In this document: positions 18,057 to 27,713 of the stretch, in pieces | Layout of the letters: the number at the start of each line of letters is the position of its first letter | Numbering within the stretch: position 1 is the stretch's first letter | Assembly (NCBI GenBank): GCA_018623155.1 | Contig: JAAZVZ010000004.1 | Location: 1 to 64,000 of the forward strand | Length of the DNA: 64,000 nt | Origin: Glaciecola sp. | GTDB lineage: Bacteria > Pseudomonadota > Gammaproteobacteria > Enterobacterales > Alteromonadaceae | Reading direction: 5' to 3' | Notes under the pieces: generated by a model | What the model saw: only the letters and a program-made list of their open reading frames with translations | Told to the model about the DNA's origin: nothing | The model's database searches: none | Position numbers and translations under genes: made by a program

Positions 18057-19523
18057 ATGAATTACCAAAATAAAGTCCAGCTTATTACTTATGTTGATCG
18101 TTTAAGTGGTGGTACTGTTCAGCAACTACATGAAATGTTAACAGATTGTTTCCCGGATACTTTTGGTGGGGCGCATTTATTACCTTTTTATAATCCGATT
18201 GATGGGGAAGATGCTGGATTCGACCCGATTGATCACACATCGGTAGATGCTCGATTGGGTAACTGGGACGACATTCAAGCGTTAGGGCGTGACTTCGATT
18301 TAATGGCCGACATGATTGTTAACCATATGTCTGCTCAATCTTTGGCGTTTCAAGATGTCCTTGAGAAAGGCAAACATTCTCAATACTGGGATTTGTTTTT
18401 AACGAAGCAAAAGGTCTTTGGGGATGCACCCAAATCCGATGATATCGCCTGTATTTTTCGTCCAAGGCCGACATCACCTTTTACTGAGATGGCGCTGGGC
18501 GATGGCACACATGCTGATTTTTGGACAACATTTACTGCGAATCAGATCGACATTGACGTTTATTCTGAACAAGGTAAAGCTTACTTGGAAGCTATATTAA
18601 CGACTTTTGCTCGTAATAACATTAAACTCATTCGCTTGGACGCGGCTGGCTATGCGATTAAGCAAGCTGGCACCAATTGCTTCATGATGCCTGAAACGTT
18701 CGAATTTATTGAAGCATTATCCGCACGTGCGGAAGAATTAGGGATGACCTGTCTAGTTGAAATTCATTCCTATCACAAAATTCAATGTGATATCGCTAAG
18801 CGTTGTGCTTTGGTTTATGACTTTGCCTTGCCGCCATTAGTACTTCATGCATTGAATACCAAAGATCTAGATCCATTAGCTACTTGGCTGGAAATGTCTC
18901 CCCGTAACTGCGTGACCGTACTTGATACGCACGATGGGATTGGTATTGTGGATGTAGGCGCAAGTGGGGACGAGCCAGGCTTGTTGACGCCTGAGCAAAT
19001 CGATAGTTTGGTCGAAAGTATCCATGAGCAATGTTCGGGAGAAAGTCGTTTGGCTACCGGTGCAGCAGCTAATAATGTCGATTTGTACCAAGTAAACTGT
19101 ACTTATTATAGTGCCCTTGGTTGTGACGATTATCGCTATTTGTTAGCGCGAGCGATTCAGTTTTTCTGCCCAGGGATCCCACAAGTGTATTACACAGGGT
19201 TACTTGCACTCCCTAATGACATGGAATTATTGGCTGAATCTCAAGTTGGACGTGATATTAATCGCAGTTACTTGGACTTGGCAAAAGTGCGAACTCATGT
19301 CCAAAAACCAGTCGTGCAAGCATTACTTAAGTTGATTAAATTGCGTAATGAGTCTAATGCTTTTAATGGTGAGTTTGAGCAAGTTAAGACAAAAGAGCAA
19401 TACGCAATGCAATGGTCAAATGGTCATGATAAAGCATGTCTACATATTGAACTAGACACGTTAGATGCACATATCACGATTAACAATGAGACGCATGCAT
19501 TATATAGCTTGTTGCAGGGTTAA
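18057..19523 (+). CDS. Sucrose phosphorylase (GH13_18)
   Basis: Cleaves sucrose with phosphate to alpha-glucose-1-phosphate and fructose in the cytoplasm, saving ATP. The 488-residue GH13 barrel closely resembles Bifidobacterium adolescentis sucrose phosphorylase: KVQLITYVDRLSGGT at the start, nucleophile Asp195 in RLDAAGYA, acid/base Glu235 in LVEIHSYHK, and transition-state Asp293 in LDTHDGIG. The substrate loops RPRPTSPF (about residue 135) and ATGAAANNVDLYQVN also follow the sucrose enzyme, favouring sucrose over glucosylglycerol or glucosylglycerate, though related phosphorylases cannot be excluded. It stands alone, with no fructokinase or sugar transporter in the window. A palindrome overlaps its promoter, and it meets the LacI-type gene tail to tail with a four-base overlap of the stop codons. 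Confidence 0.92.
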   Translation: MNYQNKVQLITYVDRLSGGTVQQLHEMLTDCFPDTFGGAHLLPFYNPIDGEDAGFDPIDHTSVDARLGNWDDIQALGRDFDLMADMIVNHMSAQSLAFQDVLEKGKHSQYWDLFLTKQKVFGDAPKSDDIACIFRPRPTSPFTEMALGDGTHADFWTTFTANQIDIDVYSEQGKAYLEAILTTFARNNIKLIRLDAAGYAIKQAGTNCFMMPETFEFIEALSARAEELGMTCLVEIHSYHKIQCDIAKRCALVYDFALPPLVLHALNTKDLDPLATWLEMSPRNCVTVLDTHDGIGIVDVGASGDEPGLLTPEQIDSLVESIHEQCSGESRLATGAAANNVDLYQVNCTYYSALGCDDYRYLLARAIQFFCPGIPQVYYTGLLALPNDMELLAESQVGRDINRSYLDLAKVRTHVQKPVVQALLKLIKLRNESNAFNGEFEQVKTKEQYAMQWSNGHDKACLHIELDTLDAHITINNETHALYSLLQG

Positions 19524-20551
19524 GCGTTGCGTGGACATGAATCTCCAAAGTGCAAAGTAAAGGGAAGTAATTGAGACTCTTTGCTTTGTTCTAAAAGCAT
19601 TACGGCGGCGCGTTCGCCTTTGATATCAGAGTTTTGCACTACAGTGGTAAGATTAGGATGAAAACGTTGACCTTCATTCGTACCATCAAAGCCAACGACC
19701 CTAATATCACCTGGTACGGAGAGCCCCATTTCCATTGCTTCGCGTATAAAGTAGACCGCAATTAAATCTGACATGCAGTATACAATTGTTGGACAAGGTT
19801 GGTTAGATAATACTTCTTTGGCAGCACGTACTGCAAATGACTCAATGTTTTCTGGGATACTCCACAGCTGTTCGTAATTAAAATCGATGCCACTTTCAGA
19901 AAGCGCTTTCTCATAGCCGAGTAAGCGTCGACGGCTGATTGAGGTGACAGGATCAATCATGGGCACATCGTAGATCCGACAAGTCAATTGAGTTTCAATC
20001 AAACGCAAGCCAATGACAGCGACCACATCATCCTCGCGGATGGTTTGTTTCACCAACTGATAACACGCTTCGATATTGTCTATGTTGACCGATGGATAGT
20101 CACCAATATTAAAATCAACTGTTATGACAGGCTTTGTTGTTTTGCTTAATGCATCAATTAGATTTGTATTGGTGGGGGAGCCATAACACAAATATCCATC
20201 TACAAAGTCATTGACGTTATTGAGGTCATCACCTGCACCCGACACAAGAAGAAGTTGCTGACCATTGGCCTCCAAACATTGTGACACACCGCTAATAAAT
20301 GTCGACGCAACCGCATCATTTACGGTGTAAGAGATACTATTAGCCAAAACCAATCCAACGATTCCGGTTTTACCTCTGCGCAAAGATCTCGCTGCTTTAT
20401 TTGGACCGGTATAACCTAGCTCCTCACAGCGTTGTAGAATTTCTAGTCGCTTAGCTTTCGATAATTGATTGGGTTTATTAAAGGCGTTTGATATTGTCGC
20501 AGTGGACACACCTAATTCTTCAGCAACAGATTTTAAGGTGAGTTTTTTCAC
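19520..20551 (-). CDS. LacI-family transcriptional regulator
   Basis: A 343-residue repressor-type protein: N-terminal LacI helix-turn-helix LTLKSVAEELGVSTATISNAFNKPNQLS (residues 4-31), hinge-like helix NKAARSLRRGKTG, then a periplasmic-binding-protein-like sensor domain ending VRVVGFDGTNEGQ and NPNLTT-type sequences near residue 300. I use the GTG at 20551 (VKKLTLKSV), which has AAGG eight bases upstream; the longer in-frame reading adds 15 residues that do not belong to the family. Its gene is convergent with sucrose phosphorylase and overlaps it by four bases, which makes sucrose or a product the likely effector. Target operator is proposed at 18016-18048. Confidence 0.9.
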   Translation of the reverse strand: MKKLTLKSVAEELGVSTATISNAFNKPNQLSKAKRLEILQRCEELGYTGPNKAARSLRRGKTGIVGLVLANSISYTVNDAVASTFISGVSQCLEANGQQLLLVSGAGDDLNNVNDFVDGYLCYGSPTNTNLIDALSKTTKPVITVDFNIGDYPSVNIDNIEACYQLVKQTIREDDVVAVIGLRLIETQLTCRIYDVPMIDPVTSISRRRLLGYEKALSESGIDFNYEQLWSIPENIESFAVRAAKEVLSNQPCPTIVYCMSDLIAVYFIREAMEMGLSVPGDIRVVGFDGTNEGQRFHPNLTTVVQNSDIKGERAAVMLLEQSKESQLLPFTLHFGDSCPRNA

Positions 20552-20722
20552 AATGCGAGCCTTACAACAAAAATAGGTTAATTGATTAAGAAACAATATT
20601 CCTATTATGTAGCAGTTTGTGCTTAATCGCTAGTGTTAAATTAAAGTTAAATAATCAAATGAACCCAATGTGCATGCCTTCTTGTATAAAGACAGCACAT
20701 CAGGTCCTAGATTCATTTGGAT

Positions 20723-23700
20723 TTAGTGACTCCAGTGATAATGCTCGGCTTTAGCATGAACAGCATGTTCGGTCGCTTCAGGCATAAATCGTTTGTTAGC
20801 GGCTTTAAAGAAAAACGGTTTAGCTCGGAAGGCTCCATTTAACTCTTGCATGTTTTCACTGGCAAATATACGCCCATTAATAACCGTATGAGTAACGTAT
20901 TCACTGCGCTTAATATCACTTAAGACATCACCATCGATGATCGCTAAATCTGCTAATTTACCCACTTCTATACTGCCGATTGCATGATCCATTCCCAATG
21001 AAACAGCGCCATCAATGGTACCACCACGAAGCGCTTCCCATGGCGTGAACCCACCTTGGTCCATGATCCACAACTCCCAATGTGCGGATAAGCCCTCGCG
21101 CTGGCCATGTGGTCCAATATGAACCCGCACACCTTCATCACGTAGAGCCTTGGCGTATTTGGCAACTTCAATGTGGTTATAGAATTCTTCTGAAGTCGTC
21201 GGACGACGGACTGCGCGGCGGTCCACTAGAGTATGCGGTGTATAACGCAGAAGACGCTCATTTTCCCACACATTGGTTTTATCATACCAATATTCTTCCC
21301 CCATCATACCCCCATATGCGACGACAAATGTTGGCGTGTAACCCACATCAGAAGCCCCCCATAGCTGGGTTACATCATCATATCCACGAGCGATAGGAAG
21401 AGCATGTTCCAAAACAGTATGGCCATCTACAATCATGGACATATTTTGCTGGAATTTACCTCCCCCTTCGGGCATGACCATCATCTCAAGCTCTTTAGCT
21501 GCTTGTAAGACCCATTGTCTTTGATCGCGGCGCGGTTGATTGTAGGATTTTACTGAAATCGCTCCTTGTTCTTTTAACCGATTAACATGGAAAAAAGCAT
21601 CTTCAAAGTCATTGATCATGGCTTTATATCCAATGCCTTCTGCACCGTACAATATCGTTCCAGTAGAGAACAAACGAGGGCCAACGCGTAATCCCGCGCG
21701 CTGTAACTCTGCAGCAGCAAAAATTTCGGTCGTATCGTTTGAGGGGTCATGCATGGTCGTTACCCCAAAAGCGATATTTGAGAACTGGATCCAATTTTGT
21801 TCAGGAATGATCTCGTTGCGCCCTTGAGAGCCGTGTGCGTGCGCATCGATTAAACCAGGAATAACGGTTTTGCCTGTTGCATCCAATACAAATGCATCTT
21901 CAGGGATCTTAATTGCATCAGCAGGACCAACCGCCTCAATGATATTGTCTTTAATGAGGACCACACCATTATGGATGACTTCTTCTTTGATGTCTGCATC
22001 ACGCATGGTCACAACAGTACCGCCAACAATCGCCGTGTAGCCTTGGGCTTTTTTACTTGCGACAGTGAAGCTTAGGTTAACTCCATCTGTGATTGGCGCT
22101 GCGTCTTGTTCTTTTCCACCGATAAAAGAAAACGCTTCGTCTAGGCTTTGTTCATACAGAAACGGACCGTGGAACCAAGTTAACTTGTCATTATTAGGCG
22201 ACCAATTGAGATACTCACCAGCACGTGCACTGATTTGGGTAACGGGTAATGACGTCATGTTAGGTCCAATGGTGATACGTTTTCCATTATCAACAAAAGG
22301 CACAACATAAGTGTTATATTGATACACAAACGCCAGCCACTGCTTGTCATGCGACAGACGATATTCACTGACCTTATCTGCGCCATATGCGTGTTGACGA
22401 AGATCGTCACCACTTAGATTAACACTGACTAATTCAGTTTCGGTGTATGGCGTACCGGATACAAACCGGGTGAAATAGACGCGTTGATTAGAGCCTGCAA
22501 AATGCGGTTGCATACCGGATTGACTGATGCGTTGCGTGGTTTGTTGTTTCAGGTTCAGTACATATAAACCAGGATCGACAGAATGTGAAGGATCAAGTAA
22601 ATAGCCTCCCGTAAATTTGCGATAGGTAATTAACTCACCGTCTGGTGAAAATGCGGGTTCGATATAATGGCCTGGGGCAGTAGAAACGACTTTGCCTTTA
22701 CCGCCACGAGCCGAGACTACACGAATAGTGCCCAGTTCTTCATCATCCCATGTCGTGTAGACAATTTGCTTTCCGTCATTAGAAAATCGAGGATAAAACT
22801 CATCGTGTGTGTTTTGCTTGGTAAGACGCCGAGTTTTGCCCGACTTAATATCACGTAGATATAATTTACCAAGTGCTTGAAATAATGCGGATTTGCCATC
22901 AGGAGAATACTGAGACCAGCGGATCATCTTGACGTCAAACTGATCACTGCCAACATCTACTTTAAAACGCGCGGCTTTTGCATACTGCATGTCAGTTTTG
23001 ACTTTGATATTTAACGTTGTCAGCTCTTGAGTCGCGACGTTTAACTGGTGGATCTTACCGCCCGTCCAAAACACGATATGTGTACTATCTGGAGTCCAGT
23101 CAAAGTAACTAAAATATCCTTCGGTGCCGAAACCCTCTTGCATATCTCGCTCAATACCAACGAAGATAGGGCGTTCAGTTCCGTCTTCTATATTTTTAAC
23201 AAACAATGCAGTTTGCTCACGGATACGACGAATAAACGCGACGTATTTTCCATCCGGAGAGGGGGTCGGGACAACGGCTCCACCAGTGCCTGAAATATAG
23301 CGTTCAGTTTTACCTGTTTCACGATCGAATCGAGTGATAGCAAAAATTGATTTGAGTGGGTCTCGATTGTAGTCAAAGCGAAAACCACCGGTGATGTCTT
23401 GAGTGTAATAAATATAGCGGCCATCAGCTGAAAATGCAGGGTCAGCAGTGTTTTTTTGGTCGCGTTTCCCATTGCGACGCTCCTGAATAACTAAGCCGTC
23501 CCCACCAGTATGATGATACATCCAGACTTCACCCGCAGGGATACTACGACCGGACATTATACCTTTCGTTACGACCAGATATTGCCCATCTGGTGACCAT
23601 TTTGGAGCGTGTATAAGGTTGTTTTTTTCTTGGGTGATTTGGCGCATGTTCTGACCATCAATATCCATCACCCAAAGGTTGGATAATCCGTCACGGTCAG

Positions 23701-24034
23701 AAATGAAAGCAATCTGTTTACCATCAGGGCTGACAGCCGGATGAATATTCCAAGCGTAATCTTGAGTCAGCGCTTGTGCCTCACCTCCATCCATCGGCGC
23801 GATAAAAATATCGCCTAAGGTATCAAAGACAATTGACTTACCATCAGGGGTGACATCCAAGCTTGCCCAGGTTATTTCATTGGTATCAATGGCGAGAGTC
23901 TCACGCGCATATGGTGGGTTATTCACATCCCAATCAGTAAAGCGTTTTTCATCTGCTGGGTCAGCGAAGCAATTACTCATGCTCAAAAAACAAAGAGAGA
24001 GTCCGCCATAAAGCGCAATCAAGGATTTTTTCAT
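20723..24034 (-). CDS. Exported amidohydrolase with N-terminal TolB-like beta-propeller
   Basis: A 1103-residue two-part protein. A signal peptide (MKKSLIALYGGLSLCFLSMSNCFA) directs export. Residues about 50-620 contain many PD40/WD40-like repeats of the form SPDGKQIAFISDRDG, ADGRYIYYTQD and SNDGKQIVYTTWDDE, which fold as TolB-type propellers. Residues about 660-1060 form a metal-dependent amidohydrolase with VIPGLIDAHAHG (His732 and His734 as metal ligands), a Lys in AISVKSYNQPRR, later His residues in GHTVLEHALP and HIGPHGQREG, and the closing DLAIIDGDVLSDI typical of imidazolonepropionase-like members. A role in cleaving a cyclic amide or peptide-like compound in the periplasm is plausible, but the substrate is unknown. 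It lies downstream of gor on the same strand. Confidence 0.85.
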   Translation of the reverse strand: MKKSLIALYGGLSLCFLSMSNCFADPADEKRFTDWDVNNPPYARETLAIDTNEITWASLDVTPDGKSIVFDTLGDIFIAPMDGGEAQALTQDYAWNIHPAVSPDGKQIAFISDRDGLSNLWVMDIDGQNMRQITQEKNNLIHAPKWSPDGQYLVVTKGIMSGRSIPAGEVWMYHHTGGDGLVIQERRNGKRDQKNTADPAFSADGRYIYYTQDITGGFRFDYNRDPLKSIFAITRFDRETGKTERYISGTGGAVVPTPSPDGKYVAFIRRIREQTALFVKNIEDGTERPIFVGIERDMQEGFGTEGYFSYFDWTPDSTHIVFWTGGKIHQLNVATQELTTLNIKVKTDMQYAKAARFKVDVGSDQFDVKMIRWSQYSPDGKSALFQALGKLYLRDIKSGKTRRLTKQNTHDEFYPRFSNDGKQIVYTTWDDEELGTIRVVSARGGKGKVVSTAPGHYIEPAFSPDGELITYRKFTGGYLLDPSHSVDPGLYVLNLKQQTTQRISQSGMQPHFAGSNQRVYFTRFVSGTPYTETELVSVNLSGDDLRQHAYGADKVSEYRLSHDKQWLAFVYQYNTYVVPFVDNGKRITIGPNMTSLPVTQISARAGEYLNWSPNNDKLTWFHGPFLYEQSLDEAFSFIGGKEQDAAPITDGVNLSFTVASKKAQGYTAIVGGTVVTMRDADIKEEVIHNGVVLIKDNIIEAVGPADAIKIPEDAFVLDATGKTVIPGLIDAHAHGSQGRNEIIPEQNWIQFSNIAFGVTTMHDPSNDTTEIFAAAELQRAGLRVGPRLFSTGTILYGAEGIGYKAMINDFEDAFFHVNRLKEQGAISVKSYNQPRRDQRQWVLQAAKELEMMVMPEGGGKFQQNMSMIVDGHTVLEHALPIARGYDDVTQLWGASDVGYTPTFVVAYGGMMGEEYWYDKTNVWENERLLRYTPHTLVDRRAVRRPTTSEEFYNHIEVAKYAKALRDEGVRVHIGPHGQREGLSAHWELWIMDQGGFTPWEALRGGTIDGAVSLGMDHAIGSIEVGKLADLAIIDGDVLSDIKRSEYVTHTVINGRIFASENMQELNGAFRAKPFFFKAANKRFMPEATEHAVHAKAEHYHWSH

Positions 24035-24091
24035 CGGTGTATTCCGTCGTATTATATTTTTTAAAATGGTTGTAGTACAAAATCTACTACT

Positions 24092-25441
24092 TTATGTAAG
24101 AGTAACATACTCTTCAGCACTCGTCGGGTGAATGGCGACGCATGCATCAAAATCAGCTTTGGTAGCACCCATTTTTAAAGCGACACCAAACCCTTGTAAA
24201 ATTTCGTCCATTCCATGACCAATGCCGTGAATGCCAACCACTTTTTCATCAGAACCTGCGCAGATCAATTTCATTTTTGTCATCTGTCGATGGCGCGTCA
24301 CTGCAGTGTACATCGCGCCAAAGCTTGAGTTGTAGACTTTGACATTTTCTTCACCAAATTCGGTAATGGCTTCTGCTTCGGTTAAACCCATGGTACCAAT
24401 AGGGGGATGTGAGAAGACCACAGTGGGGATGAGGCTATAATCCATTTTGGCATCGTCTTGGCCGTTGAATAAGCGTTCTGACAATAGTCGACCAGCTTTT
24501 ACAGCAACAGGAGTTAAATCAATTTTTCCAATATTATCCCCCAAAGCATAAATTCCTTTAGCCGTGGTGTTTTGATAATCATCCACTTGGATATGACCGG
24601 CATTCGTTAACTGAACTTGGGTGTTTTCCAGACCAATATTACCGGTTGCCGGTGCACGACCGATTGCCCAAATTAAGCTATCAGTGATGACGCGTTCACC
24701 GTTATCAAAATCAACCGATAGCGAACCATCAGAATGTTTACTCACTTTTGTTACTTGTGTGTAATTCATGAGCTTAGGGCCATGTTCGGCCATCATGTCT
24801 GTCAATGTGGTACTGATGGTTTCATCGAATTGTCTTAGGGGTCGGTTTTTACGTACGACCAGAGTCGTGTCAGTGCCCAACGCATGTAACACTCCTGCAA
24901 GCTCTACCGCAATATATCCTGCACCCACCACGACTGCCCGTTTGGGTTGTTCTGTAAGGGCAAAAAAACCGTCAGAAGTGATACCTAGTTCAGCACCTTC
25001 TACGTCTGGAATTATTGGATAGCCACCTGTGGCAATACTGATGTGTGGTGCTGTGTAATGTTCACCATTGACTTCAATAGTTTGGCCATCGACAAACTTA
25101 CCAAAGCCGTTCACAACAGTGATGCCATTGTTCCCGAGGACGCGGTCATAGGAGGCGTGAATGCGCTTTATATACGCTTCACGCGAGTTAACCAAGGTTT
25201 CCCATGAAAACTGATTAACGGTGACATCAAAGCCGTAATCTTGGGCATACAAATGAATGGCTTCCGCAACCTGAGCGCCGAACCACATGGCTTTTTTGGG
25301 GACACAACCCACATTTACGCAGGTACCGCCAATGTGTTTTGCTTCAATCAAAGCCACTTTCTTACCGTGTTTTGCTGCGCGGTTTGCCGACGCAATACCG
25401 CCACTTCCACCGCCTAAACAGATATAGTCAAATGTGTGCAT
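24092..25441 (-). CDS. gor: Glutathione reductase
   Basis: FAD- and NADPH-dependent reductase that regenerates GSH from GSSG in the cytoplasm. The 449 residues show the FAD motif [18 protein letters not shown], the redox disulfide [13 protein letters not shown] (Cys41/Cys46), the NADPH motif [19 protein letters not shown] with downstream Arg residues ([10 protein letters not shown]) suited to the 2'-phosphate, ALGDN near residue 300, and the C-terminal active-site His in AIHPTSAEE. Length equals E. coli Gor (450). It is divergent from prlC, also its neighbour region in E. coli. Confidence 0.95.
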   Translation of the reverse strand: MHTFDYICLGGGSGGIASANRAAKHGKKVALIEAKHIGGTCVNVGCVPKKAMWFGAQVAEAIHLYAQDYGFDVTVNQFSWETLVNSREAYIKRIHASYDRVLGNNGITVVNGFGKFVDGQTIEVNGEHYTAPHISIATGGYPIIPDVEGAELGITSDGFFALTEQPKRAVVVGAGYIAVELAGVLHALGTDTTLVVRKNRPLRQFDETISTTLTDMMAEHGPKLMNYTQVTKVSKHSDGSLSVDFDNGERVITDSLIWAIGRAPATGNIGLENTQVQLTNAGHIQVDDYQNTTAKGIYALGDNIGKIDLTPVAVKAGRLLSERLFNGQDDAKMDYSLIPTVVFSHPPIGTMGLTEAEAITEFGEENVKVYNSSFGAMYTAVTRHRQMTKMKLICAGSDEKVVGIHGIGHGMDEILQGFGVALKMGATKADFDACVAIHPTSAEEYVTLT

Positions 25442-25588
25442 GTCATTACCTTTTATGAAATCTATCTAATGATTACACTTGAGATAAAAAAAGTAAAAGA
25501 AAAATGATTAAGCGAATTTTTATGCCTTGTACCTTTGCGATTTAGCCCCACATATTAATAACAAATAATTTTTTTAAAGGATGCACTA

Positions 25589-27640
25589 ATGACTGATACC
25601 GTTTTATCGACTGCTCAAAAATGGACAAACAATCATGGTATACCTGCGTTTAAGCAAATTGAGCCGGATCGTATAGTTGAGGTGATTAAAGACGCTATTG
25701 CGGCTTGTAAGCGTAACGTCGAAAACGTTGTTGCACAGCCATCAATCGATTTTGCTAATGTCGTTTTGGTATTAGATGAAGTGGATACCTATTTGAGCAA
25801 CTTGTGGTCACCTGTCTCACACATGAACTCAGTTGTCTCGAGTGATGCATTACGTGAAGCGCATGATGCGTGTTTGCCTCTACTTTCAGAATACGGCACT
25901 TGGTTAGGTCAACACAAGGAGTTGTATGAATGCTATCGAGCTATTGCAAAAAGTGCTGAGTTTGGTCAATTAAACGATGCCCAGCGCAAAGTTGTCACTA
26001 ACGCGATTCAAGAGTTTGAACTGTCGGGTGTGGCACTACCGCAAGCGCAACAAGAACAGTTTGCTAAAATTCAGTCCAGGCTTTCAGAATTGTCCAGTAC
26101 GTTTTCTAATAATGTACTAGACGCGACGATGGCGTTTAAAAAACACATCACGGATGAGGCCGAATTAGCGGGCTTGCCTGTTTCAGCGAAAGCCGCTGCG
26201 GCACAAGCTGCGAAAGAAAACGACCTATCAGGCTGGCTATTTACCCTCGATATTCCCAGCTATCTGCCGGTAATGATGTATGCAGATAACGCTGAGTTGC
26301 GTGAAGAGTTATATCAGGCTTATGTTACACGTGCTTCTGACCAAGGACCCAATGCGGGGCAATTCGATAATACCGATATTATTGAGGAAACGCTTGCTTT
26401 GCGTCAGCAAAAAGCTGAATTGTTAGGATTTGCTAGTTATGCTGAGCTGTCACTTGCCAAAAAGATGGCGAAAACACCTGCGCAAGTAGTCGATTTTTTG
26501 CAAGACTTAGCGAATAAATCCAAGCCACAGGCGACCGATGATTTGGCTCAGGTGCAGACTTTCGCACATGAACATTACGGTAAAGAAGCTCTAGAAGCCT
26601 GGGATATTGCTTATTATTCTGAAAAACTCAAACAAGCCAAATACACTATTTCAGATGAAGCACTTCGTCCATACTTTCCAGAGACCAAAGTCATACCCGG
26701 ATTGTTCAAAGTTGTAGAAAAACTCTATGGGTTAGTGATCTCTCAGCGCAGTGATGTGGATGTGTGGCATGACGATGTTAAGTTTTATGATATTTATGAC
26801 GCACAGGGTGAACTCCGCGGGAGCTTCTATCTCGATTTGTATGCCAGGGCCAAAAAACGAGGCGGTGCATGGATGGATGAGTGCCGTGTCCGTCGAACTC
26901 GTCAAGATGGTACATTGCAATATCCAGTAGCGTATTTGACCTGTAACTTTAGTGGTCCAGTTGATGGTAAACCTGCCTGTTTCACTCATGATGAAGTCGT
27001 AACCTTGTTCCATGAATTCGGTCATGGCATTCACCATATGTTGACCAAAATTGATGTGGCGGGGGTGTCTGGTATCAATGGCGTGGCTTGGGATGCAGTC
27101 GAATTACCGAGCCAATTCCTAGAAAATTGGTGCTGGCAACCAGAGGCACTACAGTTTTTATCAGGCCATGTTGAAACCGGCGAAGCATTACCTCAAGAAT
27201 TACTCGATAAAATGCTCGCGGCTAAAAATTTCCAATCGGCTATGCAAATGATGCGTCAGTTGGAATTTAGCTTGTTCGACTTTACTTTGCATATGCAAAC
27301 AGAAAGAGTCGATGTTCAAGCATTTATTGACCAAGTTAGGGATTCAGTCAGTGTACTAAAAGCGCCGGCGTTTAATCGTTTTCAAAATAGTTTTGGTCAT
27401 ATTTTTGCAGGTGGTTATGCTGCCGGTTATTACAGCTACAAATGGGCGGAGGTTTTATCTGCAGATGCCTTTGCATCATTTGAAGAAAATGGCATTTTTG
27501 ACCGTGAAACTGGCCGCGCGTTTTTGCATAACATACTTGAAATGGGTGGCTCAAAAGAACCTATGGAGCTGTATATTGCCTTCAAAGGACGGGAGCCAAC
27601 TGTCGACGCATTATTGCGTCATAGTGGGATTGCCGCTTAA
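25589..27640 (+). CDS. prlC: Oligopeptidase A (M3 zinc metallopeptidase)
   Basis: Cytoplasmic zinc endopeptidase degrading short peptides, including cleaved signal peptides. The 683 residues are almost all alpha-helical in character, with the zinc motif HEFGHGIHH at residue 475 and the third ligand Glu about 28 residues later in the AWDAVELPSQFLENW segment. The substrate-binding C-terminal block FAGGYAAGYYSYKWAEVL near residue 610 is present. Length matches E. coli OpdA (680). AAGG lies upstream of the ATG; a terminator follows the stop. Confidence 0.97.
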   Translation: MTDTVLSTAQKWTNNHGIPAFKQIEPDRIVEVIKDAIAACKRNVENVVAQPSIDFANVVLVLDEVDTYLSNLWSPVSHMNSVVSSDALREAHDACLPLLSEYGTWLGQHKELYECYRAIAKSAEFGQLNDAQRKVVTNAIQEFELSGVALPQAQQEQFAKIQSRLSELSSTFSNNVLDATMAFKKHITDEAELAGLPVSAKAAAAQAAKENDLSGWLFTLDIPSYLPVMMYADNAELREELYQAYVTRASDQGPNAGQFDNTDIIEETLALRQQKAELLGFASYAELSLAKKMAKTPAQVVDFLQDLANKSKPQATDDLAQVQTFAHEHYGKEALEAWDIAYYSEKLKQAKYTISDEALRPYFPETKVIPGLFKVVEKLYGLVISQRSDVDVWHDDVKFYDIYDAQGELRGSFYLDLYARAKKRGGAWMDECRVRRTRQDGTLQYPVAYLTCNFSGPVDGKPACFTHDEVVTLFHEFGHGIHHMLTKIDVAGVSGINGVAWDAVELPSQFLENWCWQPEALQFLSGHVETGEALPQELLDKMLAAKNFQSAMQMMRQLEFSLFDFTLHMQTERVDVQAFIDQVRDSVSVLKAPAFNRFQNSFGHIFAGGYAAGYYSYKWAEVLSADAFASFEENGIFDRETGRAFLHNILEMGGSKEPMELYIAFKGREPTVDALLRHSGIAA

Positions 27641-27669
27641 AGTTTGATCAAAGCTAGGATACACAGCGT

Positions 27670-27706
27670 AAAGGTTCTATAGTAAATAAACTGTAGAACC
27701 TTTTTT
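27670..27706 (+). terminator. Rho-independent terminator after prlC
   Basis: Ten-base arms AAAGGTTCTA (27670-27679) and TAGAACCTTT (27694-27703), 14-base loop, T run to 27706. It ends only eight bases before the ATG of the next gene, so that gene is probably expressed either by read-through or from a promoter overlapping this hairpin. Confidence 0.85.
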
Positions 27707-27713
27707 AATTATC

